Notes: generated by a model not told the origin, from the letters alone. Counted from the first letter of the stretch, positions 9,059 through 18,359 are shown. The stretch is DNA of 44,979 nucleotides from Acidobacteriota bacterium (GCA_020199995.1 JAIVJM010000050.1:13174-58152); one strand, 5' to 3'. Translations and numbers: made by a program.

Positions 9059-9094
9059 GGCAGAAGCCCCGCTCGTCAGGGCAGGGCTTCTGCC
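9059..9094 (+). terminator. Hairpin at end of arg operon
   Basis: GGCAGAAGCCC (9059-9069) pairs perfectly with GGGCTTCTGCC (9084-9094) around a 14-nt loop. There is no T-tract afterwards, so this may be an intrinsic terminator of weak type or an mRNA 3'-end stabiliser. Between argB and the hairpin lies a purine-rich run of AAAGG words (8981-9020) whose complement appears at 19391-19415. Confidence 0.6.
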
Positions 9095-9168
9095 GAGAAT
9101 TAAAAGCCGGAGCCCCCAATGGGCGGCACGTTCCATCGGTAGGCGTATCGCTCCCTCGGGGCTCTAAA

Positions 9169-10161
9169 TTATTTGAGGGCCTCGGCGGCGGCCTCGAAGT
9201 AGCGCCTCTCGTGTTCGAGGCCGTGGTCGGCGCAGAAGCGTGCGAGTTTGGCGTAGCGCTCGCGCGGGTTGGTGTTGGTCGCCCAGCAGATTTTCGCCAT
9301 GCACTCGGGGCAGGCGTCGAGCGGACGCCGGTCGGTCTCTTTCAGGTGATTCGTGCCGCTCATCACGCACTCGTACTTCGTGCAGTGCTTGATGGAGAAC
9401 ATGTGGCCCGTCTCGTGCGCCGCGATCTTGAGCGTCCTCAGCAGCATCAGGAGAAAGCTTCGCTCGTCGGCGTTGGGCTGGCCGAGGCGATAGAGAGACC
9501 AGACGCCGACCCGCTCTCTGTAGGATGCCTGCCCGAAGACGTAATTCAACTCGACGCCGGGATAGAGATCGGACGAGGTGAAGGCGATGAGGGCGGCGGC
9601 GTCTTCGGCGAGCTGTGGGCGCAGGAGCTTCATCGTGATGTGGCTGGCAAGAATCTGCCGGTCGCCCCACTGCGGGTGGATGCGTCGCGCCTCGGCGGGA
9701 ATGTCGGGGAGCGCCTGCTCGAGCTTGAGTTTGACTGGGAGGTTAAAGAAGTGCGACATGAACTCGGTGGCGAGCGCGACGATCCGCCTCTGCGCGGGGG
9801 TGAACTCGCCGAGCGGCTGGATGTAGAGGACGCGGCGCGCGCCCGTCGGCCTCACGGGGTCGCTCTGGAGGTATTCCTCGAAGGTCTGCCCGGCCTCGGG
9901 CGAGGTCGTCAGCCAGTCGCCGGGCCGGGGCTTGCCCATCGGCTTGTGCAGGTGTCTGACCGCGGCCAGAGCGCGCCGGAGGCTTTCGGGCGACGCCTCG
10001 CTTTTTTGGACGGGCGCGTCGGGAGTCGGGGCGGTCTGAGGCGCAGGCTCCCGCGGCGCGGACTCCCGACCCGGCGAAGTGGCGCATGAGAGCGCGAGGA
10101 GCAGGCAGAGGGCCAGCGACGCGCCCGAGAGGATGGCTCGCAAGTTTGACCCTCGGCTCAT
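9169..10161 (-). CDS. Archaemetzincin-type zinc metalloprotease (M54), lipoprotein
   Basis: A predicted outer-membrane or periplasmic lipoprotein protease. The 330-residue protein has a signal peptide with lipobox LLALSC (Cys26), a Pro-rich spacer, then an M54 domain with zinc motif HETGHMFSIKH (249-259) followed at once by C260-x4-C265-x-M267 and CPEC (284-287). This exact arrangement (HExxHxxGxxHC-x4-CxM-x17-CxxC type) defines archaemetzincins, which are common in archaea and eukaryotes and scattered in bacteria. The active metal site and the second structural zinc site both appear complete. The gene overlaps the upstream small secreted-protein gene by four bases (ATGA), so the two are translationally coupled. 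Substrate unknown. Confidence 0.85.
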   Translation of the reverse strand: MSRGSNLRAILSGASLALCLLLALSCATSPGRESAPREPAPQTAPTPDAPVQKSEASPESLRRALAAVRHLHKPMGKPRPGDWLTTSPEAGQTFEEYLQSDPVRPTGARRVLYIQPLGEFTPAQRRIVALATEFMSHFFNLPVKLKLEQALPDIPAEARRIHPQWGDRQILASHITMKLLRPQLAEDAAALIAFTSSDLYPGVELNYVFGQASYRERVGVWSLYRLGQPNADERSFLLMLLRTLKIAAHETGHMFSIKHCTKYECVMSGTNHLKETDRRPLDACPECMAKICWATNTNPRERYAKLARFCADHGLEHERRYFEAAAEALK

Positions 10162-10655
10162 TTCGGGCGTTTGAAAAAGTAGACGTGCATGCTCTTGCCG
10201 TAGCCGTCGCTGATGTCTATAGAGTGTTTGATGCCGACCATCTCCCAGCCCTCTTCGCCGAGTTTGGCGAATGCGTTGGCAAGCGCGTCGTCTTCATTCC
10301 TGCCCTCGATCTCTTCGGTCTCGCCCGGATAGTGCCTGACCACGGCCAACGCAGTCGTCGAGGAGGAGCCGAAGACGGTCTGCTTGCGTGTGGTGTGAGT
10401 GATGGCGCAATACTCCCACTTCGAGCGAGCCGCCGCGCCGCCCTTCGCGCCCTCGGCCTGCGGCGGCTGTTCGAGCCCTTCGCCTTCGCCGCGCGGCAGC
10501 GGGATGACGGGGCCGGCTGCCGGCCCTCCTCTGGGTCTGCGCGCGCCTTCGGACTGTTGCGCGGCCTGCGCGGACGAGCAGGGAAGAATGACGCCGCCGC
10601 CGACAAGGACGGCGAGAACGAGCGTGAACTGGAGCGTGTGGCGAGTTCTGTTCAT
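10158..10655 (-). CDS. Small secreted protein with C-terminal DUF4177-like domain
   Basis: The 165-residue product starts with a hydrophobic signal peptide (NRTRHTLQFTLVLAVLVGGG, probable cleavage after AQA). A low-complexity Gly/Pro/Arg linker follows, then a compact C-terminal domain beginning KWEYCAITHTT and ending LGEEGWEMVGIKHS with MHVYFFKRPK. The W-E-Y start and the G-W-E-x-V and Y-F-F-K-R elements resemble small DUF4177-type proteins of unknown function. I chose the ATG at 10655 because the upstream in-frame extension lacks coding character. It is cotranscribed with the archaemetzincin gene (4-bp overlap), so it could be an accessory or substrate of that protease; this is inference from coupling only. 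Confidence 0.7.
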   Translation of the reverse strand: MNRTRHTLQFTLVLAVLVGGGVILPCSSAQAAQQSEGARRPRGGPAAGPVIPLPRGEGEGLEQPPQAEGAKGGAAARSKWEYCAITHTTRKQTVFGSSSTTALAVVRHYPGETEEIEGRNEDDALANAFAKLGEEGWEMVGIKHSIDISDGYGKSMHVYFFKRPK

Positions 10656-10747
10656 GTATGGAGAGCCCCTTCCGTCGAGAAAAATCAAACTACCTGCGAG
10701 GCAAACACGCCCGGAGGGTTTGCCGGTGCCGAAATATTAAATGAATA

Positions 10748-11884
10748 ATGGCCGGGCGGGAACTCCACGACAGTCGTTCGGTCGAATCGGACGCGAGAAG
10801 AGGAGGGCGTTTGGAGAGAGCGAGGGTGAGCCGTTTCGCGCGCCGCCTTTTGAGCGAGTGGGGGCGTCGCGGTTGGCCCGCGGCTGGCGAGCGTACGGTC
10901 GTCGCGGTGTCGGGCGGGGCCGACTCGACGGCGCTGCTCCTCGCTCTCGAAGAGCTTTTGCGGGCCGGGCGGCTCGACCTGCGCCTGACCGTGGCGCATC
11001 TGGATCACGGGCTGCGGGGCGAGCGCGGCGCGGAGGACGCGCGCCGGGTCGCGGAGCAGGCGCGCTCGCTCGGGTACAAAGTCGTTATGGGACACGCGGC
11101 GGTCGGCGAGCTGGCGTCAGCGGCGCGCGACAATCTTGAGCAGGCGGCGCGGCGCGCCCGCTACGAGTTTCTGGCGCGTGCGGCGCGCGAGGGGTCGGCG
11201 CGCGTGGTGCTCGCGGCGCACACTTTGGACGATCAGGCCGAGACGGTTTTGCTCCGCCTCCTGCGCGGGAGCGGCGCCGAAGGGCTCGGGGGCATCCGTC
11301 CCGAGCGCATGCTCGAAGGCACGGACGAAGTTTTGCTCCTGCGCCCGCTCCTCGGATGGGCGCGGCGCGCGGACACCGAAGGCTACTGCCGCGAGCGCGG
11401 CGTCGAGGCGCGGGCGGACGAGATGAACGCCGACGAGCGGTTCGCGCGCGTGCGCGTGCGGCGCACACTGCTCCCTCTGCTTGAGACCTTCAACCCGCGC
11501 GTGGCCGAGACGCTGGCGCGGACTGCCGACTTACTCAGTGAGGACGCGCGCGCCCTCGAGCTTGAAGCCGCGCGGCTGCTCGAAGCGGCGCATGACGACC
11601 GGGTTGCTGAGAGCGAGACGCCGCGTGGGGCGCGGCCTGTGCGCGCCGACGTGCTCGCCGCGGCCCCGAGAGCTTTGCGCAGACGCGCCCTGCGGCAGTG
11701 GCTCGCGCGTGGGCGCGGCGATTTGCGCCGGCTGGAGTCGGTGCACGTCGCGGCGGTCGAGAAATTGTTGGAGGGCGAGAGGAACGGGCGCGTGGTCGAG
11801 CTGCCGGGCGGCGCGAGCGTCGAGCGGCGGCGCGGGCGTCTGTTCTTCACCGGGAAAAGAAAGATTGAAAAAGGCGCACCCTGA
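10748..11884 (+). CDS. tilS: tRNA(Ile)-lysidine synthase
   Basis: Modifies C34 of the CAU-anticodon isoleucine tRNA to lysidine using ATP and lysine, allowing it to read AUA. The 378-residue protein has the PP-loop VVAVSGGADSTALLLAL (SGGADS at 55-60), HLDHGLRGE, the DNLEQAARRARYEFL segment and HTLDDQAETVLLRLLRGSG, all TilS hallmarks. A shortened C-terminal domain follows. The start is uncertain: ATG 10748 gives an N-terminal extension of about 25 residues, and a GTG near 10826 preceded by a purine-rich stretch is possible. It heads the run tilS-hpt-ftsH, an order also found in Bacillus. The gene is divergent from the small secreted-protein gene. Confidence 0.92.
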   Translation: MAGRELHDSRSVESDARRGGRLERARVSRFARRLLSEWGRRGWPAAGERTVVAVSGGADSTALLLALEELLRAGRLDLRLTVAHLDHGLRGERGAEDARRVAEQARSLGYKVVMGHAAVGELASAARDNLEQAARRARYEFLARAAREGSARVVLAAHTLDDQAETVLLRLLRGSGAEGLGGIRPERMLEGTDEVLLLRPLLGWARRADTEGYCRERGVEARADEMNADERFARVRVRRTLLPLLETFNPRVAETLARTADLLSEDARALELEAARLLEAAHDDRVAESETPRGARPVRADVLAAAPRALRRRALRQWLARGRGDLRRLESVHVAAVEKLLEGERNGRVVELPGGASVERRRGRLFFTGKRKIEKGAP

Positions 11885-11910
11885 ACATACAATCGGGCGT
11901 GTCTTTTTAA

Positions 11911-11934
11911 CGCCGGTTGCCGACCGGCGATTTT
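11911..11934 (+). terminator. Possible weak terminator between tilS and hpt
   Basis: CGCCGGT (11911-11917) pairs with ACCGGCG (11923-11929) around a 5-nt loop and is followed by ATTTTC. The T-run is short, so read-through into the hpt gene is likely. Confidence 0.4.
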
Positions 11935-11971
11935 CGTATGGCGGCGCGGGCCGAGCAAAAAGCGAGGTGGG

Positions 11972-12541
11972 ATGAACGAACAACTGGTCGAGATTCACAG
12001 CTCCGGCGAGATCGCCGGGCGCGTCAAGGCAATCGCGGCGGAAATCTCCGAAGCCTCGCGGCACAAAGAGCTGACCGTCCTCGGCATCCTCGAAGACGGT
12101 TTCATCTTTCTCTCCGACCTCCTGCGCGCGATTGACGCGCCCCTGCGCACGGCCTTCCTGCGCTACGACCACCGCGCCCTCGGCGGCGTGCAGGACTTAT
12201 CCTTCACCACTCCACTCGACCTCGGCGGGCGCGACATCGTGCTTGTCGAAGGCGTCCTCAACACTGGCATCACGCAGGAATACCTGATGAAGCAGCTGGA
12301 ATCGCGTGGAGCGTCGCGCGTCCGCCTCTGCGTCCTCATAGACAAGACGGATGAGCGGCGCACGACCGTCGAGCCGGAATGGCGCGCCTTCGAGTCGCAC
12401 GAGCCTTACGTGGTCGGCTACGGGCTCGGGTTTCAGGAGCGCTGGCGCGAGCTTCCCTACCTCGCGAAACTCGCGGGCGGGAATGAGCCACAGAGTCGCG
12501 TAGGCACGGAGAAGAAGGAAGACATTTTGAGGGAGATTTGA
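11972..12541 (+). CDS. hpt: Hypoxanthine phosphoribosyltransferase-like protein lacking catalytic residues
   Basis: The 189-residue protein aligns along its length with bacterial Hpt (VLGIL..GFIFLSDLLR, LRYD, VVGYG..FQERWRELPYL), normally forming IMP or GMP from base plus PRPP. Key positions have changed. The PRPP loop ED-x-x-DTG reads EGVLNTG (93-99), losing one acidic residue and the catalytic Asp (now Asn). The LKG loop reads LEDG (40-43). The metal/purine-contacting Asp of VVGYxxD is Gly (VVGYGLG, 147-153). These losses predict little or no transferase activity. The start ATG follows GAGGTGG. The last 18 or so codons fall inside a hairpin element (12487-12655). It sits between tilS and ftsH; a regulatory HprT-TilS partnership acting on ftsH is reported in Bacillus, as I recall, so a structural role is possible. 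Confidence 0.85.
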   Translation: MNEQLVEIHSSGEIAGRVKAIAAEISEASRHKELTVLGILEDGFIFLSDLLRAIDAPLRTAFLRYDHRALGGVQDLSFTTPLDLGGRDIVLVEGVLNTGITQEYLMKQLESRGASRVRLCVLIDKTDERRTTVEPEWRAFESHEPYVVGYGLGFQERWRELPYLAKLAGGNEPQSRVGTEKKEDILREI

Positions 12542-12655
12542 ACGAGGGAGACCCGCTTTGACGAAGCGGCGAGGTTAAATCAATCCTCCGGCTCTGCCTC
12601 TCACAAACTTCTTTCCTCCTTTGATTATTCTCTGTGCCTGCGGTGCCTCCGTGGC
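12487..12655. repeat. Long imperfect intergenic hairpin, GCCACAGAG word family
   Basis: The left part (12487-12520, beginning GCCACAGAG and ending AGAAGAAGGAA) is imperfectly complementary to the right part (12608-12655, beginning TTCTTTCCTCC and ending CCTCCGTGGC). Words of the type GGCACGGAGA/GCACAGAGA recur in both. The left part lies within the hpt coding end, and the right part ends just before the truncated 5' end of ftsH. I know similar CACAGAG-word sequences from intergenic regions of several unrelated bacterial phyla, but their function is unknown to me. Confidence 0.65.
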
Positions 12656-12733
12656 GAATCCTGAACCGGAAGCTCAGCGCTCGTCGTCAACAAGCAGGGG
12701 CGCGACTCGAAACAGCAGTCCTACGGCGAGCTG

Positions 12734-14554
<1,821 letters not shown>

Positions 14555-14581
14555 AGCCGAGGGTCATAAGGGAAAGAGATG

Positions 14582-14616
14582 AAGAGGGGAAAAGGGGATT
14601 AACCTTTTCCCCTCTT
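14582..14616 (+). terminator. Hairpin between ftsH and folP
   Basis: AAGAGGGGAAAAGG (14582-14595) is perfectly complementary to CCTTTTCCCCTCTT (14603-14616) around a 7-nt loop, followed by TCGCTTTTACC. A wider, looser inverted repeat of the same purine words (AAGGGAAAGAG at 14569-14579 against CATCCCTTTTTG) surrounds it. It could terminate ftsH transcripts, but its tandem-word arms resemble the other junction hairpins in this window. Confidence 0.6.
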
Positions 14617-14647
14617 TCGCTTTTACCCCTGCATCCCTTTTTGTTTT

Positions 14648-15508
14648 ATGAATCGTGAATGGAAACTCATACGCGGCTCGCTCGTCTATGGCGGGCGCAC
14701 TCTCGTCATGGGCGTCCTCAACGTGACGCCGGACAGCTTTAGCGATGGAGGGCTCTTCCTTGACCCGCGGCGGGCCGTCGAGCGAGCGCGTGTGATGGTT
14801 GAGGAAGGCGCGGACATCCTCGATGTGGGCGGCGAGTCCACGCGACCGGGCGGCGCACCTGTCAGCATCGAAGAAGAGATTCGGCGTGTCGTGCCCGTCG
14901 TCAAAGCGCTGGCCGGAGTCGTCACAGTTCCCATCTCGGTTGACACGACGAAGGCCGAAGTGGCCCGCGCCGCGCTCGCCGCCGGGGCCGAGATCGTCAA
15001 CGACGTCTCGGCCCTGCGCTTCGACCCGACGCTCGCCGACGAGGCCGCGCGCGCGGGCGCGGGGCTCGTCCTCATGCACTCGCGCGGCACAAACGTGTCG
15101 ATGCACGCCCTCGAACCCGTCGCGGACATCATGCGGGAAGTCACGGCGTCTTTGCGCCGGAGCGTGACGGAGGCCGAGCGGCGGGGCGTCGAGCGCGCGT
15201 CGCTCGCGCTCGACCCCGGCATCGGTTTCGGCAAGTCGCAGGAGCAGAACATCGAGCTGGTCGCGCGACTCGGCGCGCTCGCCGAGAGATTCCCGGACTT
15301 CCCCCTGCTCGTCGGCACGTCGCGCAAGTCTTTCATCGGACGTCTGCTCGGAGGCGCGCACATCGAAGAGCGCCTGCACGGGACGATGGCAACCGTCGTC
15401 GTCGCCGTCCTCAACGGCGCGCACATCGTCCGCGTCCACGACGTCCGCGCCGCCGTCCAGACCGTGCGCGTGGCGGACGCGATAAAAGCCGTGACAGGTA
15501 AACCGTGA
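14648..15508 (+). CDS. folP: Dihydropteroate synthase
   Basis: Condenses p-aminobenzoate with dihydropterin pyrophosphate in folate synthesis. The 286-residue TIM-barrel protein has the two pterin-binding signatures: MGVLNVTPDSFSDGG (residues 19-33) and GADILDVGGESTRPG. It also has the LDPGIGFGKSQEQN loop and GTSRKSFIG. The length is typical. ATG 14648 is the only sensible start; no clear Shine-Dalgarno sequence lies upstream, where pyrimidine-rich hairpin sequence occurs instead. The final codons (VTGKP and stop) lie inside the left arm of the next hairpin (15484-15565), so the natural C-terminus has been replaced or extended by repeat-derived sequence. The gene has no folate neighbours in the window. 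Confidence 0.96.
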   Translation: MNREWKLIRGSLVYGGRTLVMGVLNVTPDSFSDGGLFLDPRRAVERARVMVEEGADILDVGGESTRPGGAPVSIEEEIRRVVPVVKALAGVVTVPISVDTTKAEVARAALAAGAEIVNDVSALRFDPTLADEAARAGAGLVLMHSRGTNVSMHALEPVADIMREVTASLRRSVTEAERRGVERASLALDPGIGFGKSQEQNIELVARLGALAERFPDFPLLVGTSRKSFIGRLLGGAHIEERLHGTMATVVVAVLNGAHIVRVHDVRAAVQTVRVADAIKAVTGKP

Positions 15509-15565
15509 CAGGAGAAATGCTGTTCTTTCCTGTCACCCCTCACGGTTTACGGTTCACGGCTTTTT
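15484..15565. repeat. Long intergenic hairpin, CCGTGA/GGTTTACGG word family
   Basis: Left arm 15484-15517 and right arm 15526-15565 are complementary with a few mismatches, both built of CCGTGA(C) and GGTAAACC/GTAAACCGTGA words around a short loop. The left arm contains the folP stop codon. Words of the right arm (TTTACGGTTCACGG) resemble those of the hairpins at 19879-19947, 22312-22378 and 39400-39427, so these four may be one sequence family. Confidence 0.8.
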
Positions 15566-15583
15566 AGGGTTAAACTGTCGGCA

Positions 15584-16138
15584 ATGTCTGTGAGCATAAA
15601 ATTCATGCGCGCTCTGGCGCTCGTCGGTCTGGTCGTTTGCGCTTCGGGCTTTCGCGGGTGCTACAAGCCGGTGAGACGTTCGGGGCTCCCGAGCCACATC
15701 AAGACCGTTGCCGTGCCGGCCTTCCAGAACAACGCGCTGCGCTTCAAGATCGAGCACCGCTTCACCGACGCCGTGACGAACGAGATCATCCGCCGCGGCA
15801 AAGGCTTGCGCGTGCAGAGCGAGACCGAAGGCGCGGACGTGGTGGTGGACGGCGCCATCAAAAACTTCGCCTTCTACGGCGTCCTGCTCGACACGCGGGG
15901 CCGCGCGCGTATCTTCGAGGTGACTGTTACCGCCGCCGTCACCGTCCGCGATCAGGTGCGCAACCGTGTCCTCTACGACAATCAGGATTATGTCTTCCGC
16001 GGCGAATTCGAGTTCACGGACGACCCGCGCACCTTCTTCAACGAGGAAGACCCCGCGGTCGAACGCCTCGCGCGCAGCTTCGCCGAGAGCCTCGTCTCCA
16101 CCCTCGTCAATGGCTTCGGAGTCAACGAAGAGCCATGA
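15584..16138 (+). CDS. lptE: LptE-like outer membrane LPS-assembly lipoprotein
   Basis: The 184-residue protein has a signal peptide (FMRALALVGLVVCASGF) ending at Cys26 in FRGCYKP, a lipoprotein-type site. The mature domain begins SHIKTVAVPAFQNNALRFKI, the first strand of the LptE fold, continues through RFTDAVTNEIIRRG and GADVVVDGAI, and ends with an amphipathic helix (RLARSFAESLVSTLVNGF). LptE plugs the LptD barrel during lipopolysaccharide transport. It is encoded next to holA, a pairing also seen in proteobacteria (lptE-holA), which supports the call. An internal ATG at 15605 would give a shorter signal peptide and is an alternative start. Confidence 0.85.
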   Translation: MSVSIKFMRALALVGLVVCASGFRGCYKPVRRSGLPSHIKTVAVPAFQNNALRFKIEHRFTDAVTNEIIRRGKGLRVQSETEGADVVVDGAIKNFAFYGVLLDTRGRARIFEVTVTAAVTVRDQVRNRVLYDNQDYVFRGEFEFTDDPRTFFNEEDPAVERLARSFAESLVSTLVNGFGVNEEP

Positions 16139-16144
16139 GAGAGG

Positions 16145-16264
16145 AGCTATTAGCTGTTAGCTATTAGCTGTCAGCTTTTAGTTCCTCCGACATGAAGTTT
16201 CTTCTATCGTGCGAGCCGATAGCAACGGAAAAAGCTGACAGCTAATAGCTAACAGCTAATAGCT
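16145..16264. repeat. Perfect 35-bp-arm intergenic hairpin, AGCTATTAGCTGTTAGC words
   Basis: Arms 16145-16179 and 16230-16264 are exactly complementary over 35 bases, the longest perfect inverted repeat in the window, with a 50-nt loop. Each arm is a tandem of TAGCTATT, TAGCTGTT and TAGCTGTC variants. The AT-rich arms contrast with the GC-rich flanks. The holA ATG is three bases after the right arm, leaving no ribosome binding site outside the structure. Confidence 0.95.
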
Positions 16265-16267
16265 TTT

Positions 16268-17269
16268 ATGGGCACGATTACACGCGAGGAACTCTGGAGG
16301 CGTCTCAAGGCGGGGCAGGTGGGGCCGCTCTACCTGCTCTTCGGGGCTGAAGGATATCTGCGCGACGCGGCGGCGCGGGCCATCACCGACCTTGCCTTGA
16401 AGGGCGCGGCGCTGCGCGAGTTCAACGAGACGATCTACAGCCTCGCGGGCGCGGACGTGCAGCAGGCCATCGCCGCCGCCGAGCAGTTGCCGATGATGGC
16501 CGCGCGCCGCATCGTGCGCGTCACAGACTTCGCGCGTCTGCGCGAGGCTGACGAGGGCGCGCTCGTCCGATACCTCTCGCGCCCGGTCGAATCCACGACC
16601 GTCATCTTCGTCGCCGACGCGCTGGACAAGCGCCTCAAGCTCAGCAAGCAGTTGCTCGACGTTTGTACGAGCGTGGAGTTCGCGTCGCTTGCGGACGCGG
16701 AGCTGGCGGCGTGGGCCAAGTCGCGCCTCAAGGATTTGCGCGCCGACGCGGATGAGCGGACGCTGCGCCAGATCATCGCGCTCTCGGGGCAGAGCGTGCG
16801 TCAGCTCTCGACCGAGCTTGAGAAGCTCTCGACCGCCGCGCTGCCTTCGGGCCACATCTCGATGGAGATGGTCGAGACGCTGGTCAAACGTTCGCGCGAG
16901 CACTCGAACTTCGAGCTCACCGACCACCTCGTCGCGCGCAACCGCAAGCGCGCGCTGGAGACGCTCGGGCGGCTGCTCGACGACGGCGTCGAGCCGCTCA
17001 TGCTGACGGGGCTGCTCGCCAGCAGTTTCCATCGCCTCGCGCTCGCCAAGGCTTTGATGTCGCGCGGCGCGCCGGAGCAAGAGGTCTTCAACGTCGTCAA
17101 GATGCCTTTCCACCAGCGCAAAGAGTTCCTCGCCACCGCGCGCCGCGCCGACTCGCACGACCTTGCGCGCCGCATCCGGCGCATCGCCGACGCAGACCTC
17201 GCCATCAAGACCTCGCAGGCGACGCCGCGCATCCAGCTCGAAATGCTCGTCTGCGAGCTGTCGGCTTAG
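16268..17269 (+). CDS. holA: DNA polymerase III subunit delta
   Basis: Clamp-loader subunit that opens the beta clamp. The 333-residue protein shows the delta-subunit pattern: N-terminal LYLLFGAEGYLRDAA, then ALDKRLKLSKQLL, the ISMEMVETLVKRSREHSNFELTDHLV linker region (read in pieces), and a C-terminal helical collar ending RIQLEMLVCELSA. Length is typical. The ATG at 16268 directly follows a perfect hairpin arm and lacks a visible Shine-Dalgarno sequence, so translation may depend on the structure or on coupling with lptE. Its stop codon overlaps the convergent downstream gene by four bases. Confidence 0.93.
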   Translation: MGTITREELWRRLKAGQVGPLYLLFGAEGYLRDAAARAITDLALKGAALREFNETIYSLAGADVQQAIAAAEQLPMMAARRIVRVTDFARLREADEGALVRYLSRPVESTTVIFVADALDKRLKLSKQLLDVCTSVEFASLADAELAAWAKSRLKDLRADADERTLRQIIALSGQSVRQLSTELEKLSTAALPSGHISMEMVETLVKRSREHSNFELTDHLVARNRKRALETLGRLLDDGVEPLMLTGLLASSFHRLALAKALMSRGAPEQEVFNVVKMPFHQRKEFLATARRADSHDLARRIRRIADADLAIKTSQATPRIQLEMLVCELSA

Positions 17270-17703
17270 AAGTCCAGCGGCTTCAAGTCCGGCTCGACCC
17301 ACCCGGCCCTCGCGCCTTCCGAGGCGATCAATTCTTGGCTGAAATATTCGTCCACGACGCGCGCGTCGCCGCACTCCCGCGCCAGCTCGTTCGCCAGCTC
17401 GAAGAGCGGGCGGTCGGACGCCGTGCGCTCGACGAAGGAGCGTACGCGCCTCACCCAGAAGACGGTCAGCGTCTCGTGGTAGACCTCCGGGGGGATGGCG
17501 TGGTGCGCGATGAATCCGAGGATGCTCCGGCGCATGCGCGCGAGGGCCTGCTCGTAGGGCAGCCGCAGGAGATAGCCGAGGGCGACCGTCAGGTGCGATC
17601 GGTGTTTGAACTCGTCAGGCGACATCTCGCAGCCCTCGAACCGCCGCGCCAACTCCTCGACCTCTTTGTCGCTCCGGTAAAAGGCTTCCTCAGCGGACGT
17701 CAT
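17266..17703 (-). CDS. Conserved hypothetical protein (HRSHLTVAL / YHETLTVFW motifs)
   Basis: The 145-residue, mainly helical, soluble protein has no signal peptide or membrane segment. Conserved-looking elements are FKHRSHLTVALGYL (32-45), AYHETLTVFW-like VYHETLTVFWVRRV (78-91) and a C-terminal acidic segment (EYFSQELIAS). His, Glu and Tyr residues in these motifs could form a binding site, but I do not recognise an assigned function. It is convergent with holA, overlapping by four bases, and lies downstream of rpsT on the same strand, beyond that gene's strong terminator, so it probably has its own promoter. Confidence 0.7.
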   Translation of the reverse strand: MTSAEEAFYRSDKEVEELARRFEGCEMSPDEFKHRSHLTVALGYLLRLPYEQALARMRRSILGFIAHHAIPPEVYHETLTVFWVRRVRSFVERTASDRPLFELANELARECGDARVVDEYFSQELIASEGARAGWVEPDLKPLDF

Positions 17704-17733
17704 CGCGGGCTCCTTTTCGTCAGGCTTTGACGC

Positions 17734-17772
17734 AAAAAGGCGAGGCAGGCCGGATTAATCCGGCCTGCCTCG
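17734..17772 (-). terminator. Intrinsic terminator of rpsT
   Basis: A perfect 32-bp palindrome at 17741-17772 (half-site CGAGGCAGGCCGGATT) is followed on the minus strand by CCTTTTTGCG. It lies 31 bases after the rpsT stop codon, a classical position for a rho-independent terminator. Confidence 0.9.
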
Positions 17773-17803
17773 CGGCGGCGAAATGTTGGAATCGGCTCCT
17801 AAA

Positions 17804-18073
17804 CTACGGCTGCGCCGTTTTGTTGGCGCGGACTGTGAGGCGCGCCTTGTGACGCGCCGCGGCGTTGCGGTGGAGCACGCCCTTCTGGACCGCCTTGTCG
17901 ATCAGGGAGATGGTCTGGGGGAGCAGCGTCTGCGTCGCCCCGGCGTCGCCCTCTTCGAGCGCGCTGCGCAGCTTCTTGATCCCGGTGCGCAGACGCCCGC
18001 GGTTGTTGCGGTTGACAAGTCGGCGCTTCTCGTTCTGGCGCATGCGCTTCTCGGCAGATTTATGATTCGGCAT
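17804..18073 (-). CDS. rpsT: 30S ribosomal protein S20
   Basis: Small basic protein of the 30S subunit body that binds 16S rRNA. The 89 residues start MPNHKSAEKRMRQNEKRRLV, the universal bS20 N-terminus, with LRSALEEGD and HRNAAARHKARLTVRANK in the helical bundle. The gene is a single-cistron unit: a near-consensus promoter at 18166-18194 gives a leader of about 85 nt, and a strong terminator follows at 17734-17772. The neighbouring holA-rpsT arrangement occurs in other bacteria. S20 often represses its own translation through the leader; the leader here is long enough, but I cannot show this. Confidence 0.97.
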   Translation of the reverse strand: MPNHKSAEKRMRQNEKRRLVNRNNRGRLRTGIKKLRSALEEGDAGATQTLLPQTISLIDKAVQKGVLHRNAAARHKARLTVRANKTAQP

Positions 18074-18165
18074 TACCTGTACTCCGTCGTCTCAAATGTT
18101 GATGTTAAAGTCTCCGCGCCGCCGCGTCGCACAGTGAGCGATTTACCCTCCGACGCAAAGCGAAA

Positions 18166-18194
18166 AGTATAGGGGCCACCCCCGGTCGTGTCAA
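18166..18194 (-). promoter_or_regulatory. Near-consensus sigma-70 promoter of rpsT
   Basis: Minus-strand TTGACA (plus 18189-18194), 17-base spacer, TATACT (plus 18166-18171). This is the best promoter match in the window and fits a highly expressed ribosomal-protein gene whose start codon is about 90 bases downstream. Confidence 0.85.
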
Positions 18195-18232
18195 GGCGAG
18201 ACCGGCCAGAGGGCCGCTCGCGCCGCACTTCG

Positions 18233-18261
18233 TTGACACCCCCGCGGCTGGTGTTGTAGCG
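18233..18261 (+). promoter_or_regulatory. Possible phoH promoter
   Basis: A consensus TTGACA at 18233-18238 is followed after 17-18 bases by the poor -10 candidates TGTAGC/GTAGCG (18255-18261). It is about 100 bases upstream of phoH. The -35 is good but the -10 is weak, so the assignment is tentative. Confidence 0.35.
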
Positions 18262-18359
18262 TCACTGTTGAAATGAGACAGCCCCCATTCCCCGTCCCTC
18301 ATCGAGCGCGCCCTCGGCGGCGGGGGAGCTTTCCCCACGACAAGGAGAAGTAGCGCCTT

